Part shown: piece after piece, positions 1-11,066 of the stretch
Layout: each line of letters begins with the position of its first letter
Numbering within the stretch: the first letter of the stretch is position 1
Assembly (NCBI RefSeq): GCF_000204055.1
Contig: NW_006768854.1
Coordinates: 54,362 to 83,052 of the forward strand
DNA length: 28,691 nt
From: Melampsora larici-populina 98AG31
Lineage: Eukaryota; Basidiomycota; Pucciniomycetes; Pucciniales; Melampsoraceae
Direction: 5' to 3'
Translations under genes and position numbers: made by a program
The notes under the pieces: generated by a model
The model's input: only the letters and a program-made list of their open reading frames with translations
The model's database searches: none
Told to the model about the DNA's origin: nothing

Positions 1-243
1 CACTAATCAGCCAAATTTCAGTGCTTGTTACAGGTTGTAATTGGATGATTATCAAGGTTTATTGTTAGTACACTTATCAATATGGACTGTAAAAATACGG
101 AGAAATATGGAGAGTGAAGCTCTCAATGCAGGGAACAAGATGCATATTTTTATTTATTTTTTGCCCTTCTCCTGGCCTCTCAATATTTTTGTATATCAAT
201 AATTTAATTTTCTGCCCAGAAAATATTATATTTCTTGTAGTGA
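1..243 (+). repeat. Left copy of a ~243-bp inverted repeat, possibly an LTR fragment
   Basis: This AT-rich segment matches the reverse complement of 28396-28638 almost base for base, with about ten differences over 243 bp by eye. Similarity ends abruptly at a shared TAGTG; the left copy then runs into a reverse-transcriptase fragment while the right copy does not. The left copy may continue beyond the window edge. A retrotransposon LTR piece is the likeliest identity because it abuts copia coding sequence, but I see no clear TG...CA ends. Confidence 0.75.
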
Positions 244-269
244 GGGAAACCCACCTCTTTTTGTATTGT

Positions 270-1058
270 TGTTGCTATGGCTGCAATCCATGGATGGGAA
301 ATTCATCAAATGGACGCAGTTACGGCTTTTCTAAATGGGATTTTGGAAGAAGAGATTTACATCGAACAACCTGAAGGTTTTGTAGTCAAAGGTGAAGAAA
401 ACAAAGTTTTAAAGCTCCATCGATCTCTTTATGGACTCAAACAGTCACCAAAGATTTGGCAAGATGATGTGCAGGAGCTCTTAATTGAAATTGGTTTTCA
501 TCAGTGTGAGATAGATCCTTGTGTTTACATTAGATGTGATGAAGAAAAGCAAATGTTCACGGCTGTTTATGTTCACGTGGATGATATGGCCATCACTGGA
601 AATGAAATTCATAAATTTAAATCTGAAATATCTTCAAAATGGGAAATGGAGGATCTTGGATTGGCTAGGATGGTTGTTGGTATTGAGGTTCATAGGCGTG
701 GAGATAATGTTTACTCTTTGACTCAATCAAAATTTGCTCAGACAGTTCTTGATCGATTTGACATGTCTTCATCAAAACCAGCTTCAACACCATTGACTCC
801 AAACCTGAAACTTTACCGTTCATCTGATGAAGAAAATGCTCAATTTTTGACACTTAAATTGAATTATAGAAGTGCAGTTGGCTCACTCATGTATCTGTCT
901 CAATGCACACGACCAGACTTAGCTTATGCGGTGGGTGTTCTTTCTCAACATCTTGACAAGCCTGGACTGCAACATTGGAATGCCGCTCTTAACGTTTTCC
1001 GGTATCTCAAAGGCACTGTGAACGTTGGTATTGTCTATTCTGGGAAAGATGTCTCACA
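270..1058 (+). pseudogene. Truncated Ty1/copia reverse transcriptase (RVT_2) fragment
   Basis: The translation carries the copia reverse-transcriptase core: QMDAVTAFLNG, EEIYIEQPEGF, LYGLKQSPK, the catalytic block YVHVDDMAITG with both Asp present, and the downstream SLMYLSQCTRPDLAYAVG and HWNAALNVFRYLKGT blocks. The protein is open from the ATG at 277, but gag, protease, integrase, the first part of RT and all of RNase H are missing, so this is a fragment and not a gene. It begins right after the left inverted repeat. Near 1058 the reading frame passes without a stop into unrelated hAT sequence. It is on the opposite strand to the copia element at 1774-7021 and differs from it in sequence, so it comes from another copia family. 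Confidence 0.85.
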
Positions 1059-1263
1059 GGATTTCCTGTGCTGTTCTGCAACCACCTGTTTGTGTGAGAG
1101 GGTATTTTTTGGAGCAGCCAATTTCTGCAGGTCTGATCAAACGGCATTGGAAAGTGCAACCATTGAGCAACTTACTTCAATGTGTGAATTGATGAAGGCA
1201 GGTCCCAATGGTCCCAGAGAGTTTTCTGAGGCCTTTGTGTTGGTTGTGTATATGGAAAAATGA
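1059..1263 (+). pseudogene. hAT transposase C-terminal dimerisation fragment fused to the RT fragment
   Basis: After the RT segment the same frame reads FLCCSATTCLCERVFFGAAN and then TIEQLTSMCELMKAG, the pattern of the hAT C-terminal dimerisation domain (small-residue run, C-ER-F, then a helix rich in Leu). It ends at a TGA at 1261-1263. The junction near 1058 is preceded by TCACAG, a plausible 3' splice site, so the hAT part may begin at an old exon boundary. It is too short to be active. The sequence differs clearly from the dimerisation domain of the hAT element at 7427-7681, so it comes from a different hAT family. Confidence 0.6.
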
Positions 1264-1773
1264 AGTAATCCTTCATTGTCAATCTTTCTGCATATTTTTT
1301 CTTTGTTATTTCCCTAATCACTTGTTCATCATTCAACATATCTTATTGTTCAAGTTCAAAACCTTCTTTAATACAAATCTTGGCTATTTTATCTCACTCC
1401 TTTCCCCTTGATTCACAACTCCCTTTAAAACTTGCTTCATGTTCAATCTTTCTTCTTTTTCCTGACCGGCTCACATAGTCCATAAACCAAGTTTAATGGT
1501 TCTTTGTACATATTGTCTTCATAGTGCACTACATGCCTTTTGATAAATTTCTTTTTTTGTATTCAAACAACATGTGCACTATCATAGTGCTAGTGAGACA
1601 ATATTACAGTGAGTGTTAGTGACTAACACACAGCACTACATGCAATCCATAGTGGGTGTCTGCAAATAGTGGTGTGTATTTGTTCTTCAAAATAGTGGTA
1701 CACCACATCACTACCAAGGACCTGTCATATAGCTGTGCATAGTGAAGTGATTTCAACCTTGACACATATATTA
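1264..1773. other. Non-coding stretch with short degenerate ATAGTG repeats
   Basis: I see no gene. Between about 1519 and 1750 the words CATAGTG, AATAGTG and CACTACATGC recur in both orientations at irregular 20-40 bp spacing. The left end of the 3' LTR of the neighbouring copia element must fall here or just to the right, but its exact end could not be fixed. Confidence 0.5.
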
Positions 1774-2070
1774 AAAAACATGAAAAGAGAAATAAACAAA
1801 GAGACAAAAGAAAACATACCTATGAGTGATAAAAAGGAAAAGCTTCAAACAGAGTAGGTTCTAAGCTTGGTGCTGACACATAGAAGACTTTATAGTCAAA
1901 AAAGAAACATCATAGATGAGAGATTTAAAAGCTCAAAAGAGTAATATGAAATAATAGAAATAAGAAAAACAATTGTAACACACAACAGTCCACAACACAA
2001 AATCAAATCACCATAACCAAACACAATTGACATAATCATTTGAATATTATTTCATAATATCTGACCAACA
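1774..2070 (-). repeat. 3' LTR of the copia element (alignable part)
   Basis: It aligns with 6681-7021. Compared with that copy it lacks about 40 bp (right-hand sequence TCAAGCAC...GTATAG) just after CCTATGAG near 1827. Read on the minus strand it starts TGTTGGTCAGATATTATG, the usual TG start of a copia LTR. Confidence 0.85.
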
Positions 2071-2080
2071 TTCCCCCCTA
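2071..2080 (-). promoter_or_regulatory. Polypurine tract (plus-strand DNA primer site)
   Basis: The minus strand reads TAGGGGGGAA directly before the TGTTGG start of the 3' LTR. A purine run at exactly this place is where plus-strand synthesis is primed in LTR retrotransposons, and it fixes the LTR boundary at 2070. Confidence 0.85.
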
Positions 2081-2083
2081 ACT

Positions 2084-3787
2084 CTAGCACTCTATGTTAG
2101 ATACCTGCACACAGCACCTTTCAAAAGCATCATACGGAAGAGGTTTAGTAAGGAAATCTTCCGGCATTCCTATAGTAGGAACATGAGAACAGATGATGTT
2201 TTTGAGTTTCACATGATCACGAATAAAATGGTAACAAACACAGATATGTTTAGAGCAATCATTGACTATGGGTTCTTTTGATAGAAAAACTGTGCCACGG
2301 TTATCATTAAAGAGTTGAATAGCATCACCAACGGAAGAGATCAAAACCGCGGAGACTGGTAAGTTAAGGTCGCCAAAAAGGGATTTGAACCAAATAGCAT
2401 GGCAAGCACAGTCAGAAATCAACATGTATTCAGCTTTGGTAGTGGAAAGTGCAGTTGATTTTTGTTGGCGACTTTGCCAAGAAATAACAGAATCTCCAAA
2501 AGTAAACAAATAACCCGTAACTGAGCGCTTGTCCATCAAATCATTAGCATAGGCCGCATCTCTGTATCCTTTAAGATCAGCTGCCATGTTTCCATCAAAT
2601 ACAATTCCCCGAGATGATGAACCCTTGATATATCTAGCTAAATGTTTGGCTGCATTCCAGTGATTGAAAGTATAGCATGAATTGAAACGGGATAATTGAC
2701 TGACCGCATAAGCAATATCTGGCCGAGTACTGACAGCCGCCCAATTGAGTGACCCAACAACCAATTGATAAGGTAGGTGAGAAGCAGCTGAAACATCTTC
2801 AGAAGTACCTTGACGTAATTTGAAACTGACAGGGAAAGGTAATTTTACAGGGTTCAGAGTATTAAAACCAAAACGATCCAACATATCTTGAAGATAATGA
2901 GACTGATCTAGAGAAATTCCACCACCATTATGATATTTAATCCTCATGCCAAGATGCAAACTGGGTCAAACTTTCCACTTCAATTGATAGGACTTTAGAA
3001 GGGGAGTACGGAATTCTTCAATAAGTACAGTCGATGTTGAAATAAGGAAACCATTGTCCACATGCATGTGTAAGTAGATGAAATCAGGACCACGACGATA
3101 GCTGAAAAGACAAGCATCTGCTTTAGAAGTAGTAAAACCAAAAGCCAAGAGCTTGCTTCGAAGATCATTGTGAAAATCTCAAGCGCCCTGACGAGTACCG
3201 TACAATGATCTATTCAATTCAACGACCATACCTTCACAACCAGGAACGGTAAAACCTCTTACTTGTTGGATATAAACACGTTCTTTGATAAGACCATGCA
3301 AGAATGCATTCACAATGTCGAATTGAATTACGTGACATCCAAGATACGCCGCAATAGCGACAAGCAAGCGAAAAGTATCAGTTTTTCCGACTGAAGAATA
3401 AGTGTCTTTATAATCAAGTCCTTCAATTTGTCGATTTCCAAAACAGACCCAATGAGCTTTGTATTTAAGAACCGCACCATTTTCATCTCTTTTCTTTTTC
3501 AAAATCCACATACCACCAATAACACAAGCACCCTCTGGCCTAGCAACCAGCTTTCCGACTTGATTTTTTGTAAGAGTCAAATTCAGCTTGCATAGCCATT
3601 CTCCACTCATCCGCATTGGGAGCTTCCATCGCCTGCTTGTAAGTAGGTTCATCATTGGTATCCGCTCCAGCATGTCCAATAAAATTTCCATTGTTTCCAC
3701 CCTTTGAGTTGGAATTGGAGGAGGGGTTTGAGTGTCGATGATTAATAGGGGAAGATGATGGAGAAGAACGTATACTAGGAAGAACAA
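2084..3787 (-). pseudogene. Copia reverse transcriptase and RNase H region, broken
   Basis: The segment contains the RT start (GGMWILKKKRDENG, KAHWVCFGNRQIEGLDY, TFRLLVAIAAYLGCHVIQFD, VNAFLHGLI, LNRSLYGTRQG), the catalytic box mutated to HMHVDNGF where family members have Y-V-D-D, then HWNAAKHLARYIKG, and an RNase H with DAAYAND, KSTALSTTKAEYM and the tail DFLTKPLP, ending in TAG at 2084. In-frame TGA codons at 3179-3181 and 2966-2968 interrupt it; the frame continues on both sides of each. A frameshift near 3560-3590, at a run of six A, separates it from the preceding linker. Loss of the second catalytic Asp alone should abolish polymerisation. Confidence 0.9.
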
Positions 3788-5115
3788 GAGTTTTTAAGAA
3801 CCGGATCGGCAATAGGACTAATTTCAACATCATTCGAATGTATGACAGGAGCGATAGAAGTAGTAGGTGTAGATGGATGTAACACAGAAGCTGAGGCAGC
3901 AGGTGATGAAATGATCAGAACAATAGTCGTAGTTAGATCAGGAATATCAGAACTAGAATCTTGTAAAATAACAAAAGAAGGAGAATCAAGGGAAGTAGAA
4001 ATAGAACTAAAAGGAAAGGTATCTTTGTTGAAAATGACGGATCTTGTGATGACAACTTTCTTAGCCTCCAAATCCCTGACACGATATGCTTTAGCAATTA
4101 ATTCATATCCAATTAAAACACCTTCCAGGCCTTTCAAACCAAGTTTTCCTGAGACCGGTGGGGCAAAAAACACAACAGAACATCCAAGAGTACGTGAGAA
4201 TGAAGGATCAGAACCATGCGCTCCTTTTTCCGGTAAAAAACTATTCCATTTCGATAAAGGTGTGTCAAATTTTAAAAAAGAATGAAGCAAGTTATTTAAC
4301 GTAAAAACTGTTGCTAATGCAATCTCAGCCCAGAGGTTAGTCAGTATTGAGGTATGATGCAGATTACACTGAACACATTCAATCAAACTTTGATTATACC
4401 TTTCAGAAACAGAATTCTGTTCAGGTGTTTCAGTCGGACCTTGTTCAATTGAGATGCCTTGCTGAGATAGATATGAAAGAAAAACCGTGGATCAATATTC
4501 ACCACCCCTGTTGCTGTGCAAGATTTTGATCTTAGCGTTGAACAATTCTACATTGGTCTTAAATTTAACAAAGCAATCAAACACATCAGATTTAAACTTA
4601 ATGGGAAACACAGTCGCAAATCTGGAACAGTCATCAATAAAGGTTACTAAGTACTTAGCACCTCCTAAAGAAGCTGGAAAAGGGCCTATAACATCTGAAT
4701 GAATTCTGTGGAGAACATTAGAAGACGTTGGAAAATGAGAACTGAAAGGAAATTGTGAAATTTTTGAACGTTGACAAGTTATACAAGATTGAGGAGATAA
4801 ATTATGACGTGAAAACAACTGAATAACACCCTTTGCCGCTAATCTTCTAATGGCATCGTAGTGAAGATGACCTAAACAATTATGCCAACGCTCAGCCGAT
4901 GCAGACAAAGCAAATATTGAAGATGAAAGGCAAACCTTACACTCCCACAATCTGTCGTCTGTGGTCTTGTTACAGATAAAATATGAATGACCTGATAATC
5001 CAGCAATAGTAATGCTATCATCCAAACCCGAGAAACAAGCCCCATTTGCACATAATTGACTTAAAGATAACAAGTTGACCGGCATAGTCGGAACGTAAAG
5101 AACTTCAGGGATCAA
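3775..5115 (-). pseudogene. Copia GAG-pre-integrase and integrase region, broken
   Basis: The zinc-binding pre-integrase module is seen as WHNCLGHLHYDAIRRL followed by CITCQRSK (H-x-H and C-x2-C). The integrase core follows with IHSDVIGPFP (first Asp), TFIDDCSRF, a second catalytic position mutated to HSNRGGEY where Asp is expected, and TPEQNSVSERYNQSL carrying the Glu. A TGA at 4492-4494 splits it, with the frame unchanged after it. The 5' edge near 5112-5115 needs a frameshift to join the protease region, and another frameshift near 3790-3800 (run of five A) joins the hydrophilic linker to RT. Confidence 0.88.
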
Positions 5116-6479
5116 AGATCCATAGGTTCTTGAGTAACCTCTGAAAATCCAGGGATGACAATGGTACCAACGTGAGTAGCAAACTGAGGAATGTTCGAGA
5201 TACCGGTAATTCTGATGGGATCAATTTTCTTTAAGTTTAAAAACATGTCTTCATTCGAAACAATGTTGTGCAAGGCAGCAGTATCGGCAAGGATTGACCC
5301 ATAAGATACAGAATCAGACGCAGCCATGTACGCATGAGCAGCGAAACCTTCATCCGGAAAATGATCAGCCAAATCTAAAGCATTGAATGGATTCGTCGTA
5401 GTAACCGCAAAGGCAGGAGCGGCGGGAACAGACTTCTTAGCAGCATGAGCGGCCTCAATTTGAAGATAACGTTGAACCATTTCAGAGTCTGATAAAGCAT
5501 TTGACGAGGTGGAAGGGGTCTTGCCGTGTTGCTTGTTTTGAGTATGACAGTTTCAATTAGTGTGAGTTAGACCACAATGATTTGGCAAATTGCATAGATC
5601 ATGAGGACCTGGCCCAATCTTTCTAGCAGTACGAGCAGGGAGAGGATTCACAGCTTTAGTGTTAAAAGCATTTGCCAAAGACGAAGTTGGACCCAAAGAA
5701 GATTGTTTTGCAGTCTCAAAAACCAAACAATCCATAACCAATTGAACAGTGAGTTTTGATAAATCAGCATAGAAAGGAGCGCTAATAAATTTGAAGTCTT
5801 CACCCAAACCGTTGAGAAGAAAGATAGCGAGGATTTTAGAAGATAAAACAATTTCCTTATCCTCAGAAGTGTATTGTGCAAGTCGATTATGAAGCTTGCA
5901 AATCTTGATGATTAACTCAGAGAGAGATTGACCAGGTTCCAAACAAGAAGTTGTGATTTCACAAATCGTCGCGGCAGCCAATACACCACCACTACTCCCA
6001 TGAGCCTTAGCTAGCTTGCCGTACGCCAATTTTGGAGTGTTGGTAATTTGGACAAGTGAGTTGTTCGCAGCGTCAAGAGAATTTAAGATCAATTCCATCA
6101 CTTGTCCACGCTGTCGTTTATAAGTGACAAGCTCGGCAGGATTAGAAGGATCCACATTGCTGGTCAGGAAATTGATTAAACCACAAGTCTCCAAAGCAAA
6201 ATGAAGGTGTTTGTTCCAGTGAGTGAAATTTCCGTCACTCAAGATAGGGATCTTGATTCAATCATTGGTGGCATTGGTTGAAGCAGTCATGTTAACAGCA
6301 AGCAAAGGTGGAGATTCTCGAGAAGACAAAAAATTGTCAGGTACAATAGTGCTGGTAGATTCCGATGAAACGTGACCGGATTGAAGTTGAGGTGAAGATG
6401 AGTGAGAAGACGAATCGTGATCAAACAAGTCGGAAACAGAAGGTGATATGGAACCGGAGTCAATAGGCAAAGAAGCCAT
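5112..6479 (-). pseudogene. Copia gag and protease region, broken
   Basis: ATG at 6479 begins a Ser-rich leader, then the frame meets TGA at 6258-6260 and continues with IKIPILSDGNFTHWNKHL, the usual copia gag entry motif. The body includes typical helical gag blocks (YGKLAKAHG, ELIIKICKLHNRLAQY). A zinc-knuckle-like stretch LCNLPNHCGLTHTN is cut by TGA at 5553-5555 and resumes with NCHTQNKQ in frame. The protease entry reads SILADTAALHNIVSNEDMF, where a DTG/DSG active site would be expected, so it is probably inactive as well. The frame ends at 5112 by frameshift. Confidence 0.82.
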
Positions 6480-6577
6480 AAAGATGCCAAGGGCAGATGG
6501 TAAACACCTTGAAATGGATGAAAATCCTATGACGTATATGTAAAAAACTGTGTTTTACTCGTAAAAACGGCTCATAA

Positions 6578-6806
6578 CCTATGAGTCAAGCACAGTATCA
6601 CAGATACAAACGTAAGTGAGTATAGTGATAAAAAGGAAAAGCTTCAGACAGATCATTTATTTTGCAACATGTACACATATAGTAAACAACATGAAAAGAG
6701 AAATAAACAAAGAGACAAAAGAAAACATACCTATGAGTCAAGCACAGTATCACAAATACGAACGTAAGTGAGTATAGTGATAAAAAGGAAAAGCTTCAAA
6801 CAGATG
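6578..6806 (-). repeat. Internal duplication in the 5' LTR region
   Basis: A block starting CCTATGAGTCAAGCACAG occurs at 6578 and again at 6730, about 152 bp apart, each running through GTGATAAAAAGGAAAAGC. The first copy has a few substitutions. The left LTR keeps only part of this arrangement. Confidence 0.7.
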
Positions 6807-7021
6807 AGGTTCTAAGCTTGGTGCTGACACATAGAAGACTTTATAGTCAAAAAAGAAACATCATAGATGCAAGAGTTAAAAGCTCAAAAGAGTAATATGA
6901 AATCATAGAAATAAGAAAAACAATTGTAACACACAACAGTCCACAACACAAAATCAAATCACCATAACCAAACACTATTGACATAATCATTTGAATATTA
7001 TTTCATAATATCTGACCAACA
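6681..7021 (-). repeat. 5' LTR of the copia element (alignable part)
   Basis: It is the direct-repeat partner of 1774-2070. On the minus strand it starts TGTTGG at 7021. The LTR probably continues left of 6681 toward about 6540, but the left copy has diverged there and the end cannot be set. Confidence 0.82.
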
Positions 7022-7060
7022 CAAACCAGGAGGCCCAGCGGCGGCGCCCCCCCCGTACAA

Positions 7061-7091
7061 CTTGTACTCAGCAACTCAAAGTGAGTACAAG
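7061..7091. repeat. Short inverted repeat at the hAT target site
   Basis: CTTGTACTCA (7061-7070) and TGAGTACAAG (7082-7091) are perfect reverse complements around an 11-base loop. The right arm includes the hAT target duplication. Confidence 0.7.
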
Positions 7092-10000
7092 CAACACTCA
7101 CTTCGCAACGAAATGAACCGCAATTATGGCATTTTTTGTTTCGGTGCGATAAAACCAAAATTATACATATCGCACTCGAAACGAAATCACTGCAAAAAAA
7201 TCCCACCTACATTTTCGGTTCGAGTTCCCAAATGTAATCGCAATGAAATCCGCAATTAATTTCAAAAATTGGTTGCTCTTGGGCAAAAGGATTTGGACAG
7301 AACGAAGAAAAAACATTGCTATACCAGTTTTTTAAATAGATCCAGTGTAACAAACAGTTTTTCCAAGTTTATCATAAGAGAAATGAGATTTTTTATCGGG
7401 AGATACAATAGGAATATATAGAAACTTTATGACTTCAACTTCTGAGTCCTCTTTGAATTTTTTTTGTCTTTCATCTTTCTGATCTCAGCCAAAGCCTCTT
7501 CATATTCTAATGGGACCTTCACCCCTTGGCTAAGCCATTGGTGACATCCAACAGCGCGCTCGATGGTCCGTGGGGCCAGGCTTTGACATGAGGTTGCAAT
7601 CCGTCCTGCGGCAGAGAAGGTGTGTTCGCAAGCGCACGACATTGCAGTACATGCCAAGTAGTCACGTGCAACTCTACTCATGATGGGATAGTTTACATGG
7701 TTTTCCTGTGAGAAATAGAAGAATATTGATCAGATGATTGACTCGACCAGAGGAAAGGCAGTAGATTGAAGATTGTACATACCTTCCACCAAGTGAGTGG
7801 TGAAACTCCTCTGTTAGCAACACTTTTGCTATCAAGGTAAAGCTTAAGATCAACATGGCTGTTATCCGGAGTTTCGTCGCCCAAATCTTCACTGAAATCA
7901 TCCACATCATCTGTGCATGTAGCAACAGGCACAGTAGTCGCCAAAGAGTCTTTACCAGAGCTTTGTGTCTTTGTTGACACGCTAGCAGCCTCAGCCTTGT
8001 AGGCCTCTTCAACAAGAGTGCGAGCACGATCAACTTGATCAGGATGATACTTCTTAAAAAACTGGAGTCGATAACGTGGATGCATAACGGTAGCAATGAT
8101 TATGGCATCACATTCAAGCGCTTCAGTTTGATACGCTTCTATGTCGGAGATCATTCGGTCGATTGCTCCTTCAAGTTCGGGGTACGTTTTGACATGTTCA
8201 GCCTTTGCTGAACGGAGCTTTCTGATGATATTGATATACTCAGCAAGGATCCGATAGGCGTTTGAGACATTCCCCTCCATTGAGAGTGTAGTATCTTTAA
8301 ATATCTATTAGGAATTTCATAAAGTGAGTGTATTGAATTGATGAAACATCTTGAAAGAGGACTGACCTTTAGGATATCAAGCAAGGCTTTGACACCAGTC
8401 CATTCCTCTCCTGAGATGGACAGCCCGTTGAAGTACTGGTACTTTTGCTCCTTCTTACAATCTTGAGTGAGAAACTTATTGATAACCTAAGATGATCAAA
8501 GTCGCATCATTAGCAGGATCATCACATTAGCACATTCATGATCTACACAACTAACGTTTTGTGCATCGCATGCTCGCTGCCAGCTGTCTAGCTTCGAATT
8601 CCATCTTACACCATATCCATAGATCAGCATCTTACCTTTGTACACCAAACTGTCTGCTACCGATTTGTATTCTCCACATTTTGCCGAGCAGGAGGCGACC
8701 GCTTGACTGACTTGCTCAAGCTATTTAGTACATACCAAAGGAAAAGAGATCAGAAGCAAACCAAACCATAAGCTCAGTGTTGTAAAAGTCAAAAGAAAGT
8801 TAAAAGATACTCGAAAACTTACTTTCTTTACTCCACTAGTAATCAATCCCCATGTTGGTTCAATTACAAGGTTCTCATCGGGCAGGTCGTCTTCACTCTC
8901 AGGGACTTCTAGTCGTGTCAATCCTTTTCAATCACCTCCAATCTCTGAATCTGCGCTAACGTAACCAGTGTCCTCGCCTATTGCTTCTGGAGAATCGGGT
9001 TGAGTGATGTTGATGATTGGGATTGGCATACGAACATCGGGTTGTGTTGTTGGTTTGACATGACCTGCCTTGAGCTTTAGACTGTCCAATCCGTGTTTTA
9101 CGACAAGTGCAAGTTTGTGGCAAAAGCAACGGATATGGTTTGATTGTGAGTCCCAAAAGTGGGGGTTAGTTTCATCCTCCATGAACATCCGCTGCATCTC
9201 TCGAGCAAGGAAGTTGTTACTTGGGGCCAAGTCTGTGGTTTGCGCTAACATGTAGATAAAAGATTGAACAAATCAGACCAACACTCATGATAACATTATG
9301 TAATGAAACAAAATGATAAATAGTGAAACAAAACTTATCTTGGTGTGGAGTTCATGGCGGATGAGAAAGCTTGCCACAGGTCAAGCAAGTAAAACCCCAT
9401 GATGGTCCCATACGATACGCTTGAGAGTTAAATGAATTGTCTTGAACTTCCAGTTCTTGTCAATGTACGAAGCCGAGACGCCAAGAAAAGTGTACCTGCT
9501 ACCTTTGGTGGTCCATCCATCATGGATTAGGCAAAACCGACTTGAGTTATTCTTAAGGCTTGCAATTGCTTCATCGTGTAAACCTTGGGCCAGGGTTTTT
9601 GAAGAATTATAGACCCAGGATGGTGATCGTAACTGGGCTTGCTGATTGGCCCATCCAAAAGCGGCCGCAAGCTCAACATCATCAATCCGGATCCAAGGCA
9701 GTGCGTGAAGTAATATCCAAATGACCATGATTTTATTGAGCGTCTCAACTGTCAACTTGGTAAATTATGTGATCGAGAGTTGTTTTCCTGTTGATTTTAT
9801 TTTTGGCTCATTCTTCTCTTGCCAAGTGGGTGGGCAAACTATTCCGGCTTTGATTGCTAGATGTCGATTTCGGCATGGCTTTCGACCGCTCTTGCCGTCT
9901 CGATGAGTTTGGAGTTTGTAGTGATTAGATTCGCCATCCTTGTAGTCCTCACCGCACCATTTACACTTGTATGTAAGAACCTCTCGTTCCAATTCTTTCA

Positions 10001-11059
10001 TCTCGTTGGTTTCCTACAAAAGTTTTACCACCATCAGCATTCATCAATAGTTAACCTGGAGGGGACTGGAGATAAGTTACATACAGGATCTTTTATCTTG
10101 TATTTCTCTATTGATACCTGTGGGTCATCATGAAAATAAGTAAACAGATCCTTCACTTTTGATGTTCTCTGCTTCTGATCAGAGCTTTTGGGAGTTTCTG
10201 AGTCAGACTGTTGATCTGTGTTCATGCCATGCGGAACAAAGATCACCTGAAACAATAGCTGAACATTAACATCTTTACAAAACTATGATAGACATGAAAA
10301 CTGACGTTCTGGAGTGCTGCCAAGCGCTTCTTCTTTTTTGGAGGTGCACTCTTTTCACTTTGCTTTTTTTGAGCAGTAGCCGAGTCTACATGTCCTCCCG
10401 AAGACCTTCTTGGGCGCTTAGGTGGTTTAGTCGACAAGGATGTTTGGGGGTCTTGTCCAGACAGAAGCTCCAAGGGTTCTTTGGGATTAGTTCACTCTTT
10501 CTTGGTGTCCGAAGAGGATGCAGTGCCAGTTCCTTCATATTCATCACTGTCCTTGGATTGTGAGCTGAGATCATTAGATTGAGTTGAACTACGAGTCATA
10601 GTGGTTTGATTTAAAGACAAAATATGTGTGTGCTGCTATGCGCAAAGTATAATTAAAATAAAGGCCGGTATTTTCATAAAGGGATGGAGGAGACCAAGAA
10701 TGGACAAGACAAGTATTACTACGACTTTGAAACAAAAAAAAACAATGCAAGGGGTGAAAAATCATCATCTTCCCCTTGGGATGCCCACCATCTGACCTAA
10801 CCTAACCGCATTTGAAGGGTTCAATTGGTCACTCTTGCTCTGAGGATGACAAACCGCAACCAACCGCAATTTTTGGTTTGTTTTGTTGCTATTTCAAAAT
10901 GGATCATTTGGTTTTGTTGCGGCCAAATCAAAACGCCATAATTTGAAAAAATTTGCATTTCGGGACAACCGAAATGGCTCCGAAGCTGTTTTGATTGCGG
11001 AAAATCACACCGAAATCGCACCGCAACCGAAATTTTGTTGTGGTGCGAAGTGAGTGTTG
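7092..11059 (-). mobile_element. hAT-family DNA transposon, inactive, 3968 bp
   Basis: The left end starts CAACACTCACTTCGCA and the right end is its reverse complement, finishing GAGTGTTG at 11059. The direct repeat GTACAAG flanks both ends (7085-7091 and 11060-11066); with the next C it could be eight bases, as is usual for hAT, allowing for one lost base. Subterminal regions are rich in repeated CGCAACCGAA-like words in both orientations, as expected for hAT transposase binding sites. The internal gene on the minus strand encodes a BED-finger hAT transposase broken by stops. Confidence 0.85.
7427..10599 (-). pseudogene. hAT transposase with BED zinc finger, broken
   Basis: The gene starts at ATG 10599 and has several introns. 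Pieces in order are: a Ser/Lys-rich leader with the basic run PPKKKKR; an exon with DLFTYFHDDPQ; a BED finger YKCKWCGEDYKDGESNHY followed by KLQTH (9765-10001); a catalytic-core start VETLNKIMVIWI and SRFCLIHDGWTTKGSRYTF (9381-9755); the hAT block QTTDLAPSNN and NHIRCFCHKLALVVKHGL (8928-9251); and a C-terminal dimerisation domain YLACTAMSCACEHTFSAAG (7427-7681) ending in TAA. In-frame stops at 10492 (TGA), 9765 (TAA), 9381 (TGA) and 8928 (TGA), each with homology continuing in frame, show that it is dead. A donor AAC|GTCAGT ends exon 1 near 10306. Confidence 0.85.
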
Positions 11060-11066
11060 GTACAAG

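Larger units (their letters stand above)
1774..7021 (-). mobile_element. Degenerate Ty1/copia LTR retrotransposon
   Basis: The element lies on the minus strand with its 5' LTR on the right (starting TGTTGGTCAGAT at 7021) and its 3' LTR on the left (same start at 2070). A polypurine tract sits immediately upstream of the 3' LTR. Between them are gag, protease, integrase, reverse transcriptase and RNase H in the Ty1/copia order. The two LTRs differ by roughly 3% over their best-aligned 245 bp, so the insertion is not brand new. At least five in-frame TGA codons, several frameshifts and mutated catalytic Asp residues make it non-autonomous. The outer LTR end on the left, the primer-binding site and the target duplication could not be placed. 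Confidence 0.9.

Noticed and set aside
7210..7235. GGTTCGAGTTCCC resembling the T-arm of a tRNA gene.
   Set aside because: No acceptor stem, D-arm or anticodon arm can be drawn around it; it lies in repetitive subterminal hAT sequence.
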